Shown: positions 1 to 8,294 of the stretch, piece by piece
Layout of the letters: every line of letters begins with the position of its first letter
Numbering within the stretch: position 1 is the first letter of the stretch
The notes under the pieces: model-generated
Told to the model about the DNA's origin: nothing
Seen by the model: only the letters and a program-made list of their open reading frames with translations
Database searches by the model: none
Made by a program: the position numbers and the translations under genes
Assembly (NCBI RefSeq): GCF_003234965.1
Contig: NZ_QKVK01000003.1
Location: 372,001 to 436,000, forward strand
Direction of reading: 5' to 3'
Source of the DNA: Aestuariivirga litoralis
GTDB lineage: Bacteria; Pseudomonadota; Alphaproteobacteria; Rhizobiales; Aestuariivirgaceae
DNA: 64,000 bases

Positions 1-342
1 TCGCGACTTGGCAACATTTGATGCTTCGGCACGGGAGTTTGCCTCCTGCAGAGCCCTGGCTGACGTCGCCAGCTCCCTGAGCCGCCTGTCCGTGCCTCTC
101 CGCCACATGATCTGGGTAATGACGAGGGTGAGGGAGATGGCGAGCCCTGCTGCAGCCATGGCTTCGAGTACCATAGGCGGCATATCAGTGCGCATTGCCA
201 GTGCACCGATCCCGGCAAAGAGCAACACGATGGCAGTCGAGGCGATCAATCCACCGCGGTCGGTTGGTGCCTCCGTGGCAAGGTGGATGGTCGAAGTGGC
301 CGAGGCGGTGGATGGCAGATCTTTGCGCATGTCTGAAAACAT
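1..342 (-). CDS. Sensor histidine kinase, N-terminal part (cut by window edge)
   Basis: Reading the minus strand from an ATG at 342 gives 114 residues running off the window. Two hydrophobic segments lie at about residues 28-48 and 58-78, followed by a basic helical stretch that ends ALQEANSRAEASNVAKSR. That ending is the usual lead into the H-box (FLA.MSHE) of membrane-bound and hybrid histidine kinases; the H-box itself would lie outside the window. A TTG at 360 is an alternative start. The gene follows comM in the same direction after a gap of about 65 bp. The kinase identity rests on this linker signature only; a GGDEF or other coiled-coil signalling output is less likely but possible. 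Confidence 0.6.
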   Translation of the reverse strand, partial: MFSDMRKDLPSTASATSTIHLATEAPTDRGGLIASTAIVLLFAGIGALAMRTDMPPMVLEAMAAAGLAISLTLVITQIMWRRGTDRRLRELATSARALQEANSRAEASNVAKSR

Positions 343-406
343 GCCACGCGCTTCTTTCAAATGACTTACGTGTGGAAGAACATGGTGAAACAGGAGTTAA
401 CAGGAC

Positions 407-1324
407 CTAAGCGACGGCTACGAAGGCAGAAAGCTTCTGCCGATAACTGAGTGCTTCTGCGATGTGTATGCGTGCAACCTCCTCGCGGCGATCCAGATCG
501 GCGAGGGTACGGGCCACGCGCAACACCCGGTGATAGCCGCGAGCCGATAACTTCATCGCGTCCGCTGCGTCCCTCAAGAGCGCGAGGCCTGCAGGATCCG
601 GCCGGGAAATTTCTTCGAGCAGTGCCCCGTCAGCCTCGGCATTCGTCCGAAGGTCAGGTTTTCCCAAGCTGGCAAAGCGGTTTAACTGGATCTGGCGGGC
701 AATCAGCACGCGCTTGGCAACGTCTTCGCTTGCCTCCTTCGGAGGTGGCAGGGCGAGATCGGAGGGCTTCACGGCCGCAAGCTCGATCTGGATGTCCATG
801 CGGTCGAGGAGCGGACCGGAAATGCGTGCCTGATAATCCGCAGCGCAGCGGGGGCCACTGCGACAGACATGCCCCGGCTGCCCCGCGTAGCCGCATTTGC
901 ATGGATTCATGGCTGCAACGAGTTGGAACCGCGCTGGATAGGTGACATGGTAGTTGACGCGTGCAACCACTGCTTCGCCCGTCTCCATTGGTTGGCGAAG
1001 GGATTCAAGAACGCGCGGCTGGAACTCTGGCAATTCGTCGAGAAAGAGCACGCCATGGTGCGCCAGGGCCATTTCCCCCGGCCTGGCACGAAGACCACCG
1101 CCCACAAGGGCTGGCATTGATGCGGAATGATGGGGCGCGCGGAACGGCCTGCGTCTGGACAACTGCCCGTTCGATAACTCTCCTGCCAGCGACGCCACCA
1201 TGCTGATGTCCAGCATCTCACGCGAATCCATCGGCGGCAGGATGGACGGCAGGCGCTGCGCCAGCATCGATTTTCCGGCGCCTGGCGGCCCCACCATCAG
1301 CATATGCGGAACAATAGGGACCAT
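407..1324 (-). pseudogene. comM: comM 3' part, displaced by mobile element
   Basis: C-terminal part of the Mg-chelatase-like AAA+ helicase ComM/YifB, which drives branch migration of the D-loop in natural transformation. The piece holds the Walker A loop (GPPGAGKS), the four-cysteine insert (MNPCKCGYAGQPGHVCRSG region) and the C-terminal domain ending near LSYRQKLSAFVAVA. Codons up to about 1300 are comM sequence; the ATG at 1324 and the next residues (MVPIVP) come from the inserted element. Joined to the 5' part at 11471-12115 through the shared CATCAG, the frame closes to 510 codons, the normal family length, without any frameshift. The gene is therefore interrupted, not decayed; excision would restore it. 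Without its N-terminal domain this fragment is unlikely to work alone. Confidence 0.93.
1295..1300. repeat. Left attachment core (attL), CATCAG
   Basis: The hexamer CATCAG occurs exactly where comM similarity ends on the left and again at 11471-11476 where it resumes. Flanking bases differ on both sides (C/C here, A/G at the right copy), so the direct repeat is exactly 6 bp. Large serine recombinases cross over at a central dinucleotide within a short identity of this size. Confidence 0.85.
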
Positions 1325-1448
1325 GAGGTTATTCGAGGAGACCTCAGCTCATCCTTCTAATTGTTATCTGCTGAGGTTCCGCGGGTTGCGCAATCCACTG
1401 TGGAACATTACTCTGGTTCCCCAAAGTAAGCTTTACGCAGGGTGACTC

Positions 1449-1904
1449 ATGACCGACGGAAACTCAAAGAGCTTGGCCACGCAGAACAGTTCGAAAGAGC
1501 TGGCTGATCCTGAGGCGATCAACCTAGGCCGCAGTGACATGCTCGATCTCTCTGGCCTCACGGATCAGCAAAAGGCTGAACTGAAGAAGCAATACGCTTC
1601 AAGCATGATAAGCATGAAGACGAAGGCCGAAGAACTAAAGATGGACGTTGGAGCACTAGATGCTGCCATTGGAAGCTTCACGGATCAGGCATCCAAGGCG
1701 GCACAATCGGGCATCAGTGCCACAATCTCCCACTCTCAGACCTCAACGATAGGTCGAACCGAGGTAATAGTTGGGAATACCGAAAAGGCTGCAGCTGGTA
1801 AGTTGACGAGAAGCGCACTCGGTGAGCAGGACAGAACGATCTGGATAGTCGCCATCATTGCTGTTGCAGTAATCGTAGTAGCGCTCCTAATCGTCAATCG
1901 CTGA
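1449..1904 (+). CDS. Tail-anchored membrane protein of unknown function (island operon, gene 1)
   Basis: 151 residues, not recognised. Most of the chain is polar, with a predicted helical middle (about 38-75, KAELKKQY...KTKAEELKMD) and a Ser/Thr-rich stretch before a single hydrophobic segment at about 131-149 followed by NR at the C-terminus. There is no N-terminal signal, so a cytoplasmic protein anchored by its tail is the likely topology. First gene of a coupled operon: its stop overlaps the next ATG as TGATG at 1902-1906. The third gene of the operon has the same tail-anchor design, which suggests that both sit together at the inner membrane. Function is unknown; context with two nucleases suggests a sensing or scaffolding role (inference). 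Confidence 0.7.
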   Translation: MTDGNSKSLATQNSSKELADPEAINLGRSDMLDLSGLTDQQKAELKKQYASSMISMKTKAEELKMDVGALDAAIGSFTDQASKAAQSGISATISHSQTSTIGRTEVIVGNTEKAAAGKLTRSALGEQDRTIWIVAIIAVAVIVVALLIVNR

Positions 1905-2206
1905 TGTGGAAAAAGACCATCAGAATATCCAGCCTCGAAGAAGCGCAGAACGCAATAGCAATATTGCCAAGGCTCGTCTCTGAAGCTGGACTTCCGACCG
2001 CTGAAGCCTCTCTTCTTGAAGATCAACTGGTTACAGTGTTGCACTTTGTGGAAACGCAGTTCCGCCGGGGTAGCACAAAGACGCTTCGTTTTAAGCGCCA
2101 ACTTGAAGGCGACAGGTATCATGTCACAGTTATGGCCGGGCCTCCCGCAGCGAACGGCGTGTGGGGGTTAATCTCCAAATTGATACCCGGCAATAGGAAC
2201 GGCTGA
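1904..2206 (+). CDS. Small soluble protein of unknown function (island operon, gene 2)
   Basis: 100 residues with no recognised domain, no signal and no strong hydrophobic segment. The N-terminal half looks helical (SLEEAQNAIAILPRLVSEAG), with a charged middle and a Gly/Pro-rich end. The start codon overlaps the preceding stop (TGATG), and the next gene starts with TTG one base after its stop, so translation is probably coupled on both sides. The tight packing argues that it is a real gene and that its product is made in proportion to its neighbours. It may be an adaptor or an immunity-like partner, but nothing in the sequence proves this. Confidence 0.6.
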   Translation: MWKKTIRISSLEEAQNAIAILPRLVSEAGLPTAEASLLEDQLVTVLHFVETQFRRGSTKTLRFKRQLEGDRYHVTVMAGPPAANGVWGLISKLIPGNRNG

Positions 2207-2207
2207 C

Positions 2208-3059
2208 TTGTCGCGTCGATCCTATCGTTCGCGCTATAGACCCGCGAGCAATCCCGGCTGGGAAGCCGCGAGAAAGCATATCGAAGAAGCCCAGGAGTTC
2301 TCTGAAGAACTTGGAGGCCACGACGAAGATGTGAAGGACTATTTTTTTGGCCTCCGCGGAGCGCAACTCGAAAGGGTCTTGACCGAGTACGGTCGGCAAT
2401 ACGGTTCCGATAAGGAAGCATACGCGCGAGCCACGATGTCTAAGTGGAAGTCGGGCAGAACGCAGATGTCTGGCCTTGTAGCAAAGAGGCTGTTCAGCTT
2501 GCTTCCGGAGTTGATGCCCTTAGACAAGAAGTTTGAACTCGCTGGCAATCTGTGGAGGTTCTTCGGCCCCCAATCCCAACACAGCTACGTAATTGGTCCC
2601 GAGACCAGCATCACTGAAATTGAAAGCATTGTAGCTGCGCGTCTCTCTCAAGTAGTCTTGCAGTATCAAGTGCCTGACAACCTGAAGAAGCGGTTCTCGT
2701 GGCTTGCGAAGGGAGATGTCACGCTAAGCGAAAGGATGCTCAACCACTTCCGCCAGCAAGAAAAGGAGTTGGTTCTTGATAAGCTTCGTTCAGAACTGCC
2801 CGTCCTGCAACGCCACATGAGGGAAAGTGCTAACTTTACGAAGTCTATGAAGCAGACACTGACTCTGCAGAAACATACTGTTGAGGTATGGCTTGATGCG
2901 AGCGGAGGGGCAACAGTTCGCGAAGGCTCGCTGAAGCCAGCCTTCTTTTTCCGTTCAGCTAAGAGTGGCACAGGTATCTCTGAGGGAGGTTGGGATAACC
3001 TCGGATTCTTTGGTATAGTGGGGATCATCATCCTCATTCTTGTCCTGATCAGCAGGTAG
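2208..3059 (+). CDS. Second tail-anchored membrane protein, unknown function (island operon, gene 3)
   Basis: 283 residues starting at TTG 2208; no ATG gives a better start and the TTG follows the previous stop by one base. The first ~120 residues are a charged helical domain with motifs such as GHDEDVKDYFFGLRG, an ATMSKWKSGRTQMSG stretch and a LLPELMPLDKK stretch. A second helical part follows (about 140-225). The C-terminus has a single hydrophobic segment at about 265-281 ending in SR. I do not recognise the family. The architecture (large cytoplasmic domain plus C-terminal anchor) mirrors gene 1 of the operon. It directly precedes a membrane-tethered nuclease gene, so a membrane complex is a reasonable guess. 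Confidence 0.68.
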   Translation: MSRRSYRSRYRPASNPGWEAARKHIEEAQEFSEELGGHDEDVKDYFFGLRGAQLERVLTEYGRQYGSDKEAYARATMSKWKSGRTQMSGLVAKRLFSLLPELMPLDKKFELAGNLWRFFGPQSQHSYVIGPETSITEIESIVAARLSQVVLQYQVPDNLKKRFSWLAKGDVTLSERMLNHFRQQEKELVLDKLRSELPVLQRHMRESANFTKSMKQTLTLQKHTVEVWLDASGGATVREGSLKPAFFFRSAKSGTGISEGGWDNLGFFGIVGIIILILVLISR

Positions 3060-3067
3060 AGACAGAG

Positions 3068-3658
3068 GTGAGATCATCCACAGTGCCACTCATGGCGTTT
3101 GGAGCCGTAGTAGGCGTTGGAATCATAGCACTCGCAATAGGTAGCGGGCATCGAAAGGATCAATCTCAATCGTCAATAAGCGATGTCACGACGAACACCA
3201 CTGGTGGAGTCGAGGATTCAACCGTATTCACCGGAAACAGTGGTAGTCCAAAAGGACGCGCGGTCGTAGTCGATGGTGATACCCTAGACATCGACGGCAA
3301 GAGGATTCGCTTAATTGGTATAGATGCAGTCGAGTCATCTCAGAGATGCAAGCTCGACAACGTTGAATGGGACTGCGGATCAGATGCAGCAGACGCTCTA
3401 CGGAATTGGATAGGCGACAGCTTGGTGTCCTGCAAGGGTGGTGAACATGATCGCTATTCTAGGCTGCTGGCCCATTGCTCTACCCGAGCGGACGACATTG
3501 GAGCGTGGATGGTATCCAATGGCTGGGCTGTAGCGTATCGGCGTTATAGCGACGAGTATGCTAATCTCGAGGACACCGCAAGAGAGGAGCGGCGAGGTAT
3601 CTGGCACTCCCAATTCGAGATGCCTTGGGATTGGCGACATAGGAGGAAGGCACAATGA
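3068..3658 (+). CDS. Membrane-tethered staphylococcal-nuclease-like protein (island operon, gene 4)
   Basis: 196 residues from GTG 3068. A hydrophobic segment at residues 7-25 acts as signal anchor, followed by a Ser/Thr-rich linker (30-60). Residues 64-180 are a thermonuclease (SNase) fold: VVDGDTLDIDG, then RIRLIGIDAVES with the expected catalytic Arg81, Asp86 and Glu89, and a DRYSRLLA segment (127-134) that supplies the second active-site arginine. All key residues are present, so a phosphodiesterase active on DNA or RNA is expected, facing the periplasm if the anchor inserts N-in. Four cysteines (94, 103, 122, 137) may form disulfides there. Overlaps the next gene by ATGA. Secreted SNases are often nutritional; here the operon context suggests attack on incoming nucleic acid (inference). 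Confidence 0.85.
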   Translation: MRSSTVPLMAFGAVVGVGIIALAIGSGHRKDQSQSSISDVTTNTTGGVEDSTVFTGNSGSPKGRAVVVDGDTLDIDGKRIRLIGIDAVESSQRCKLDNVEWDCGSDAADALRNWIGDSLVSCKGGEHDRYSRLLAHCSTRADDIGAWMVSNGWAVAYRRYSDEYANLEDTAREERRGIWHSQFEMPWDWRHRRKAQ

Positions 3659-4161
3659 TAGCTGAGCCACAGCTGGAAAGCCTATGCGCGTCTTTAGACG
3701 ATTCTGTATGCTTTGAAGCCTTAGTGACTGGTGATGTCCATTGGTTCGCCGACTGGCCCTGTGGCGATGTTCCGCGTTCTGGCTCTATCGTGTATTCGAT
3801 CTGGAATAGAAGCCTTGAGTTCATCTATGTCGGAATGTCCGGCAGAGGGCCTACGGTAGGTGGCGGTCAGAAGAAGGGGCCGTGGGGACGCATTAACAGC
3901 CATGCGAGCGGAAAGAGAAGTGGCGATCAGTTCTGCGTCTATGTTCATGACTTTCTAGTCATCCATTCACTTCACAATCGCCTCGAGGAGGTCAAGATGC
4001 GCACACTGAGCCTTGATCAAGCGACCCGATCCTACATTCGTGAAAACTTCGGGTTTCGATGGATGGCCGCCGCAAGCGGAACGGAGGCGTTAAGGATTGA
4101 GCGCCTCATCCAGCGTGGCAAATCTCCTTTAGGATTGCCGCTGCTCAATCCTCTACCTTGA
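3655..4161 (+). CDS. GIY-YIG-like nuclease (island operon, gene 5)
   Basis: 168 residues. The middle fits the GIY-YIG fold: IVYSI (45-49) for GIY, IYVG (57-60) for YIG, GRINSH with Arg79 and His83 on the first helix, Glu149 in ALRIERL as the metal ligand, and Asn165 in LLNP near the C-terminus. Lengths between motifs fit single-domain GIY-YIG enzymes. There is no signal peptide, so it is cytoplasmic. It overlaps the SNase gene by ATGA, making two structurally unrelated nucleases in one transcript. The family includes homing, restriction and repair nucleases; the target is unknown. No DNA-binding appendage is obvious apart from the N-terminal ~40 residues. Confidence 0.75.
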   Translation: MIAEPQLESLCASLDDSVCFEALVTGDVHWFADWPCGDVPRSGSIVYSIWNRSLEFIYVGMSGRGPTVGGGQKKGPWGRINSHASGKRSGDQFCVYVHDFLVIHSLHNRLEEVKMRTLSLDQATRSYIRENFGFRWMAAASGTEALRIERLIQRGKSPLGLPLLNPLP

Positions 4162-4227
4162 CTGTAGACAGCGACTACCAGAACGTCCTCGCCTGTTATT
4201 CAGTTTTCTGCGCCCGTTGGAGATCAC

Positions 4228-5379
4228 ATGAAGGACATGTTCGCAACTATTTCTGATTTGAGGCATCTGGTGTTTTCGAGAGTTTGTCGGATCGTTATTC
4301 TAGCCAGTGTGTCCCTGGCATTCGGATTGCAAACCGCTCTAGTTGTTCAGTGTGCAGAGTTTTCGGTCAAGGAGGTGCGGAATGTCCTCAGCAAATCCGC
4401 AAGTAAAATCGATCACTACATATATCTGGATGGGCGAATTGAAAGCGGTGACTTGGTGAAGTTTAACTCAGCAGTCAGAGATGTATTTTCACTGATCAAG
4501 AAGGAGCAGGACTTTTCGAGTGACGCCCCAATTCATGACGTCAACGAGGACAACTGGATTAAGCTTGTTCTTAACTCGGACGGTGGAGACGTTAGAGAAT
4601 CGATGGCCATTGGTCGCCGGGTTCGAGAATTGATGGGCGAGACCAATGTATACGGCACCTTGGTTTTGCTGAGGTCAGCACCATCATCCAAAAAAGAATT
4701 CGATCAGCAGTTAGAGTGGCCGGACTTCTTTCCCGCCATGGTCGACAACGCTCAGGAAGGACCCCCGCTATACAAGCACTGCTACAGCGCATGCATACTG
4801 ATCCTCGTTGCTGGTGTACAGCGTTTTGCTGCCAGCAATATAGATGAGACAGGTTGGAATGCAGAAGACGCTACTGGCGAAAAGAAGATTGTGCCGACAC
4901 TTGGTCTTCATCGCCCATACTTCGCGAAGGAGGAATTCGCGAAGCTAACAGTGAAGGACGCCGCGCAACAATTTCATGATCTAGAGCAAGACGTTTCTAA
5001 ATACCTAGTTGAAATGGGTGCATCTCAGTACATGATCGATCGAATGATGGCGACCAACTCAGAGAGCATCGACCTCGTCGAGGATGATGACATTAAGAAG
5101 CTATTTCCTTGGCGAGATCCATTTTACGAAGAATGGATCATTGCGAAGTGCCAGGGATATGAATTGAGTGCGGAGGACAAGGCCACGTGGGAATGGTTCA
5201 ATAAGGAATGGTCAAAGACTAGAGGAGAGGTTCCGATCGAGAACTTCATTCCAAAGGGTATGACCGCGGACGAAGCAAAGAGCATCCTTCAAAAGGAAGG
5301 AATTCGAAACACAGGCATGCAGGGCTGCGAGTTCCGTACGAGAACAGCTCAGCAGGAGTCGATCCTATCCGCTAATTGA
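4228..5379 (+). CDS. Secreted ClpP/crotonase-fold protein (COG3904-like)
   Basis: 383 residues with a hydrophobic segment at about 22-40 read as a signal peptide or anchor. The core resembles periplasmic ClpP-like proteins: YLDGRIESGD (66-75), LVLNSDGGDVRESMAIG (113-129) with the glycine pair of the oxyanion region, HCYSACILILVAG (184-196) with candidate nucleophile Ser187, and LGLHRPYF (225-232) with candidate base His228. The C-terminal 150 residues are acidic and helical, with lone Cys residues. It lies 66 bp after the nuclease operon on the same strand and may share its transcript. Proteolytic activity is inferred from fold and residues only. Similar proteins are common in alphaproteobacteria with no assigned role. 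Confidence 0.7.
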   Translation: MKDMFATISDLRHLVFSRVCRIVILASVSLAFGLQTALVVQCAEFSVKEVRNVLSKSASKIDHYIYLDGRIESGDLVKFNSAVRDVFSLIKKEQDFSSDAPIHDVNEDNWIKLVLNSDGGDVRESMAIGRRVRELMGETNVYGTLVLLRSAPSSKKEFDQQLEWPDFFPAMVDNAQEGPPLYKHCYSACILILVAGVQRFAASNIDETGWNAEDATGEKKIVPTLGLHRPYFAKEEFAKLTVKDAAQQFHDLEQDVSKYLVEMGASQYMIDRMMATNSESIDLVEDDDIKKLFPWRDPFYEEWIIAKCQGYELSAEDKATWEWFNKEWSKTRGEVPIENFIPKGMTADEAKSILQKEGIRNTGMQGCEFRTRTAQQESILSAN

Positions 5380-5465
5380 CATCGCAATCTCTACTCCCGC
5401 CTAACTGGTTGCAGGCCGTCAATAGCCAGTATTCGCGATGAGGAAGACCCACGCAGACAGACCTC

Positions 5466-7367
5466 TTAATGCTTAGTGAGATAGGTCTTTGCTGAGCGCC
5501 CTCGTCCTTCGGAGACGTAAGTCACGCCTATGGTTGAGAGCTGATCCACGAGTCCTCTGCCTTTCTTCAGTGCATCCTTGATTCTTGCTATCTCTTTTGG
5601 TTGCAACTCGAGAAGAGTGACAACGTCCGAGACAGAATAGCGGCCGGGTGGCTGACCTTTCAGGTAGCTCACCAACGCTGCGTTTGCATTTCTTGGTGTC
5701 CATTCAGTTGGCACCGCTGAGTCGATTGAATACTGCCAATGCTCCATATGTAATCCGGTAAACTCACTGCGGATATATGTCTCTATGGCTCGCCCAATAC
5801 TATCATCAGGAAGTGTTAGATACGCCGTAGTCGGCAAGCAGTTGCCCGCGCTGTCACAGACCTTCCGGCTCTGAGGACGGCCGAGGGCTTGGATGATCTG
5901 AGCGGCCATCGCCTTGCTTTCAAGATCACGCCGGATGCTCGCTCGCTCTCCGTCGAGCTGGTTTGCATCATACTCACTCCCGGCCAGTGCAGTGTGTAGG
6001 TTTAGCGCCCATGCGGGATCACGGTAACTCAGGCCGAACAGAACTACCTTGTTGCAGTCACGATAGTCGTTCAAACCGTCCAGTGCGCCCCAATGAGCGA
6101 TGGTGCAGCTGTGTGACGGGAGATGAAGCTGGGCCACTGCCTCAGTGTCCTTGTGGACAACGACAAGCCAGTGATCTCCTTCGGCAGTATCACTTCGAAT
6201 GAACTGACCGAGACGCTGCATACGAGCGGTGGCATTCTGCTTCATCGCCTCCTTACCAAGACCTGTCTGCCTGAGAACTCTGAGCGTGAGGTTTCGGTAG
6301 TTTCGCACTCTCGGAAGCGGCACCAAAGTGGCACCGAGGTAATCCAGAAGAATGTCTTGTCCAGCTGTGGCATTGAGAAGAACGGGACACCATAGACGAG
6401 GAAGCCTGACCTCGCCAGCAGCAGCACTGACTTCCCGGCCCTTCTTGACATAAGTAGCCCACCGCCGGAACAGAAGAACAATGGCATCGAGTATGTCTGC
6501 GACCTTCGCGATCTCCATCTTCCGCAATTGAGGATCGTTCCAATAGCTGTTGCTCTCGTTCCGCTTGATCTTCCTCAGGTCACTCACCAGTGTAGTGAAC
6601 AGATCCCTGATGCCTTCCGCTATCTGCTTGTCATGGGGACCCAGGCCTCGCCAGAGTGCTGCCATGCTATTCTGACTGCTAGACATAGCCACCAGACGAT
6701 CATGCAGTAGCTTGATGAACTCGTGAGCCTGTAAGTGCTTCGCCTTCAAGTCCGGGGGTATCTGGGACAGTACATACTGTAGCTTCTCCACGGTAACCGA
6801 TGCAACGGTTGTAGCGCTGACCAGAGCCTCATCTATGACAGTGAGTACGCGGTCACCGCCTTGCCATGTCAGGTATTCCTTCAGCAACCTGTTGCGAAAA
6901 CCGTCGTCGCCATTGGTGAGCGCGGCGTGAGTGATAACCAGCACCGGATGCCCATAGACATCGTCAACTGTGGCTTCGTTCTCAGAGTGTCGCGTGATTG
7001 CGGCGGTATATCCCGCATGACGGTTGATCGATGAGACTGCCTCCTCACACTGCCGGATAGTTCTGCAAGCGAACATGGCTCCTAACTGAAGCGGAGGAGG
7101 ATGCTTGCGTATCTCCCGCGCCATCATGCCAAGATAGAGACATGTTCCGAAGGTCTTCCCAACGCCCATCTCTGGCGACAGGACCAGCCATGGCGGTGGC
7201 TCCTGTATCAGCAGAGGATCGTGGGACATGCTGGCCTTGATGGCTTCAATGAAGGTGTCGGCCATCTTCGACCAGACCAGCCTGAAGCCGTCATTGCAGT
7301 GGTTACCAAGGTCTTGCGTCCACAGACGCGCCATCTCGGTCACAAAGTCGGCACTGGCTACAGGCAT
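5466..7367 (-). CDS. SF2-type helicase/ATPase with C-terminal winged-helix-like region
   Basis: 633 residues. Motif I PEMGVGKT at 65-72, motif II VIDEA at 177-181, a motif III-like LNATAG at 331-336, a motif V-like region VLFGLSYRDP (442-451) and motif VI QIIQALGRPQSR (490-501) identify a superfamily 2 helicase or translocase. The order and spacing are complete. The last ~90 residues (YSVSDVVTLLELQPKEIARIKDALKK...) resemble a winged-helix domain. The start ATG overlaps the upstream gene's stop as TGATG, so the two proteins are co-translated. No nuclease domain is visible in this chain. A role in element replication or in a restriction-like defence is possible; the sequence does not decide between them. 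Confidence 0.75.
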   Translation of the reverse strand: MPVASADFVTEMARLWTQDLGNHCNDGFRLVWSKMADTFIEAIKASMSHDPLLIQEPPPWLVLSPEMGVGKTFGTCLYLGMMAREIRKHPPPLQLGAMFACRTIRQCEEAVSSINRHAGYTAAITRHSENEATVDDVYGHPVLVITHAALTNGDDGFRNRLLKEYLTWQGGDRVLTVIDEALVSATTVASVTVEKLQYVLSQIPPDLKAKHLQAHEFIKLLHDRLVAMSSSQNSMAALWRGLGPHDKQIAEGIRDLFTTLVSDLRKIKRNESNSYWNDPQLRKMEIAKVADILDAIVLLFRRWATYVKKGREVSAAAGEVRLPRLWCPVLLNATAGQDILLDYLGATLVPLPRVRNYRNLTLRVLRQTGLGKEAMKQNATARMQRLGQFIRSDTAEGDHWLVVVHKDTEAVAQLHLPSHSCTIAHWGALDGLNDYRDCNKVVLFGLSYRDPAWALNLHTALAGSEYDANQLDGERASIRRDLESKAMAAQIIQALGRPQSRKVCDSAGNCLPTTAYLTLPDDSIGRAIETYIRSEFTGLHMEHWQYSIDSAVPTEWTPRNANAALVSYLKGQPPGRYSVSDVVTLLELQPKEIARIKDALKKGRGLVDQLSTIGVTYVSEGRGRSAKTYLTKH

Positions 7368-8143
7368 CAGCGGGAACCTTGCTTCACAGGGAATGGTAGC
7401 TTTTTCAGAATGCGCTTGGACTTGTCCTTCAGCCGCTGCTTGTGATGGGTCAGGAGCGCTTCCATGTGGTCGTGAATGACGAAATCAGCTGCGTCCTCGG
7501 CCTTCTTCCCTACCTCCCTCAACACAAGGCCCTCGCTGGCGACATACCAGCTGATGACCTTTTCCTGGGGGAGTGTGCAGTCAGTGTGGTGGGTAGGCCA
7601 CCGCTTCGTCTGACCACCGGCCATACGGCCCAAGACCTTGGCGATCTGGACCTGCCGATACTCCTTCTTGCGTGTGTCGCGGTCGGCAGCATTACACATG
7701 GCGGTGCCAATGATAGCGGCCAAAACCTTGCCGGGTGGCGCAGACTGTTCCCTGAGCCTTGCCCACATAGCGTTAGCCTTAGTGGCTGGCGTTGCACCCT
7801 TCAGGTCCCTGACTTCGATGTTCCGTCCCCCATTCCTCATCAGCCCCTCGACCTTCTGCAGGGCCAGCTTCACGTGGCGATGGTCAGCGTTGGCCTTCAG
7901 CCATGACGCTGCCGAGAGGCGGTAGGGATTGACCTCGGTGGCCTTGTAGGACGGTTTCTCCGGGTCCCCATGTCTGCGGTGGTGTTCTAGATGGCGGCGA
8001 CAGAAGCGACCCAATCCATCCCCAGATGCATTGCCGGGTGGGTTGCGGCACCCGAAGACCCAACAGTGGCGTCTTCCATCTTCCCTCGTGTTCTTGAGGC
8101 GATTGCGGAGGTCTTGCTTACGACGCTGTCGGTCTAGCGGCAT
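7367..8143 (-). CDS. Zinc-finger protein of phage/HNH-associated type, coupled to helicase
   Basis: 258 residues. The N-terminus shows a Cys/His cluster (CWVFGCRNPP at about 27-36, then GLGRFCRRHLEHHRRHGDP) with the C-x4-C ... C-x2-H plus GDP spacing common at the start of phage HNH-type or DNA-binding proteins. The rest is basic and helical with no recognised catalytic motif; an HNH core is not evident. It ends in the TGATG overlap with the helicase gene, so the pair is probably a functional unit. It may recruit the helicase to DNA. The start at 8143 is taken as annotated; the next Met is far inside. Confidence 0.6.
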   Translation of the reverse strand: MPLDRQRRKQDLRNRLKNTREDGRRHCWVFGCRNPPGNASGDGLGRFCRRHLEHHRRHGDPEKPSYKATEVNPYRLSAASWLKANADHRHVKLALQKVEGLMRNGGRNIEVRDLKGATPATKANAMWARLREQSAPPGKVLAAIIGTAMCNAADRDTRKKEYRQVQIAKVLGRMAGGQTKRWPTHHTDCTLPQEKVISWYVASEGLVLREVGKKAEDAADFVIHDHMEALLTHHKQRLKDKSKRILKKLPFPVKQGSR

Positions 8144-8232
8144 AGGTCTTTCTCAGGCACTGCGAATGTGTGACCACCGTCCTAGCAACGATCACGTAAG
8201 AATGGGAAGGGGGGGTCAGATTGGAAGTCTGG

Positions 8233-8280
8233 AATGGGGGCAAAGCCCTAACAGGAACCTTATAGAGGTCTGCCCCCATT
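8233..8280. terminator. 10-bp inverted repeat downstream of resolvase gene
   Basis: AATGGGGGCA at 8233-8242 and its exact reverse complement at 8271-8280 are separated by 28 bp, in the 151-bp gap between the resolvase stop (8295) and the zinc-finger gene start (8143). It could end resolvase transcription or be a protein-binding site for the downstream helicase operon. No U-run follows closely. Confidence 0.35.
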
Positions 8281-8294
8281 TACTTCGCCCGAGA

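Noticed and set aside
1295-1324. comM as a decayed pseudogene
   Set aside because: Both halves are intact and rejoin in frame through the repeated core; insertion explains the split fully.
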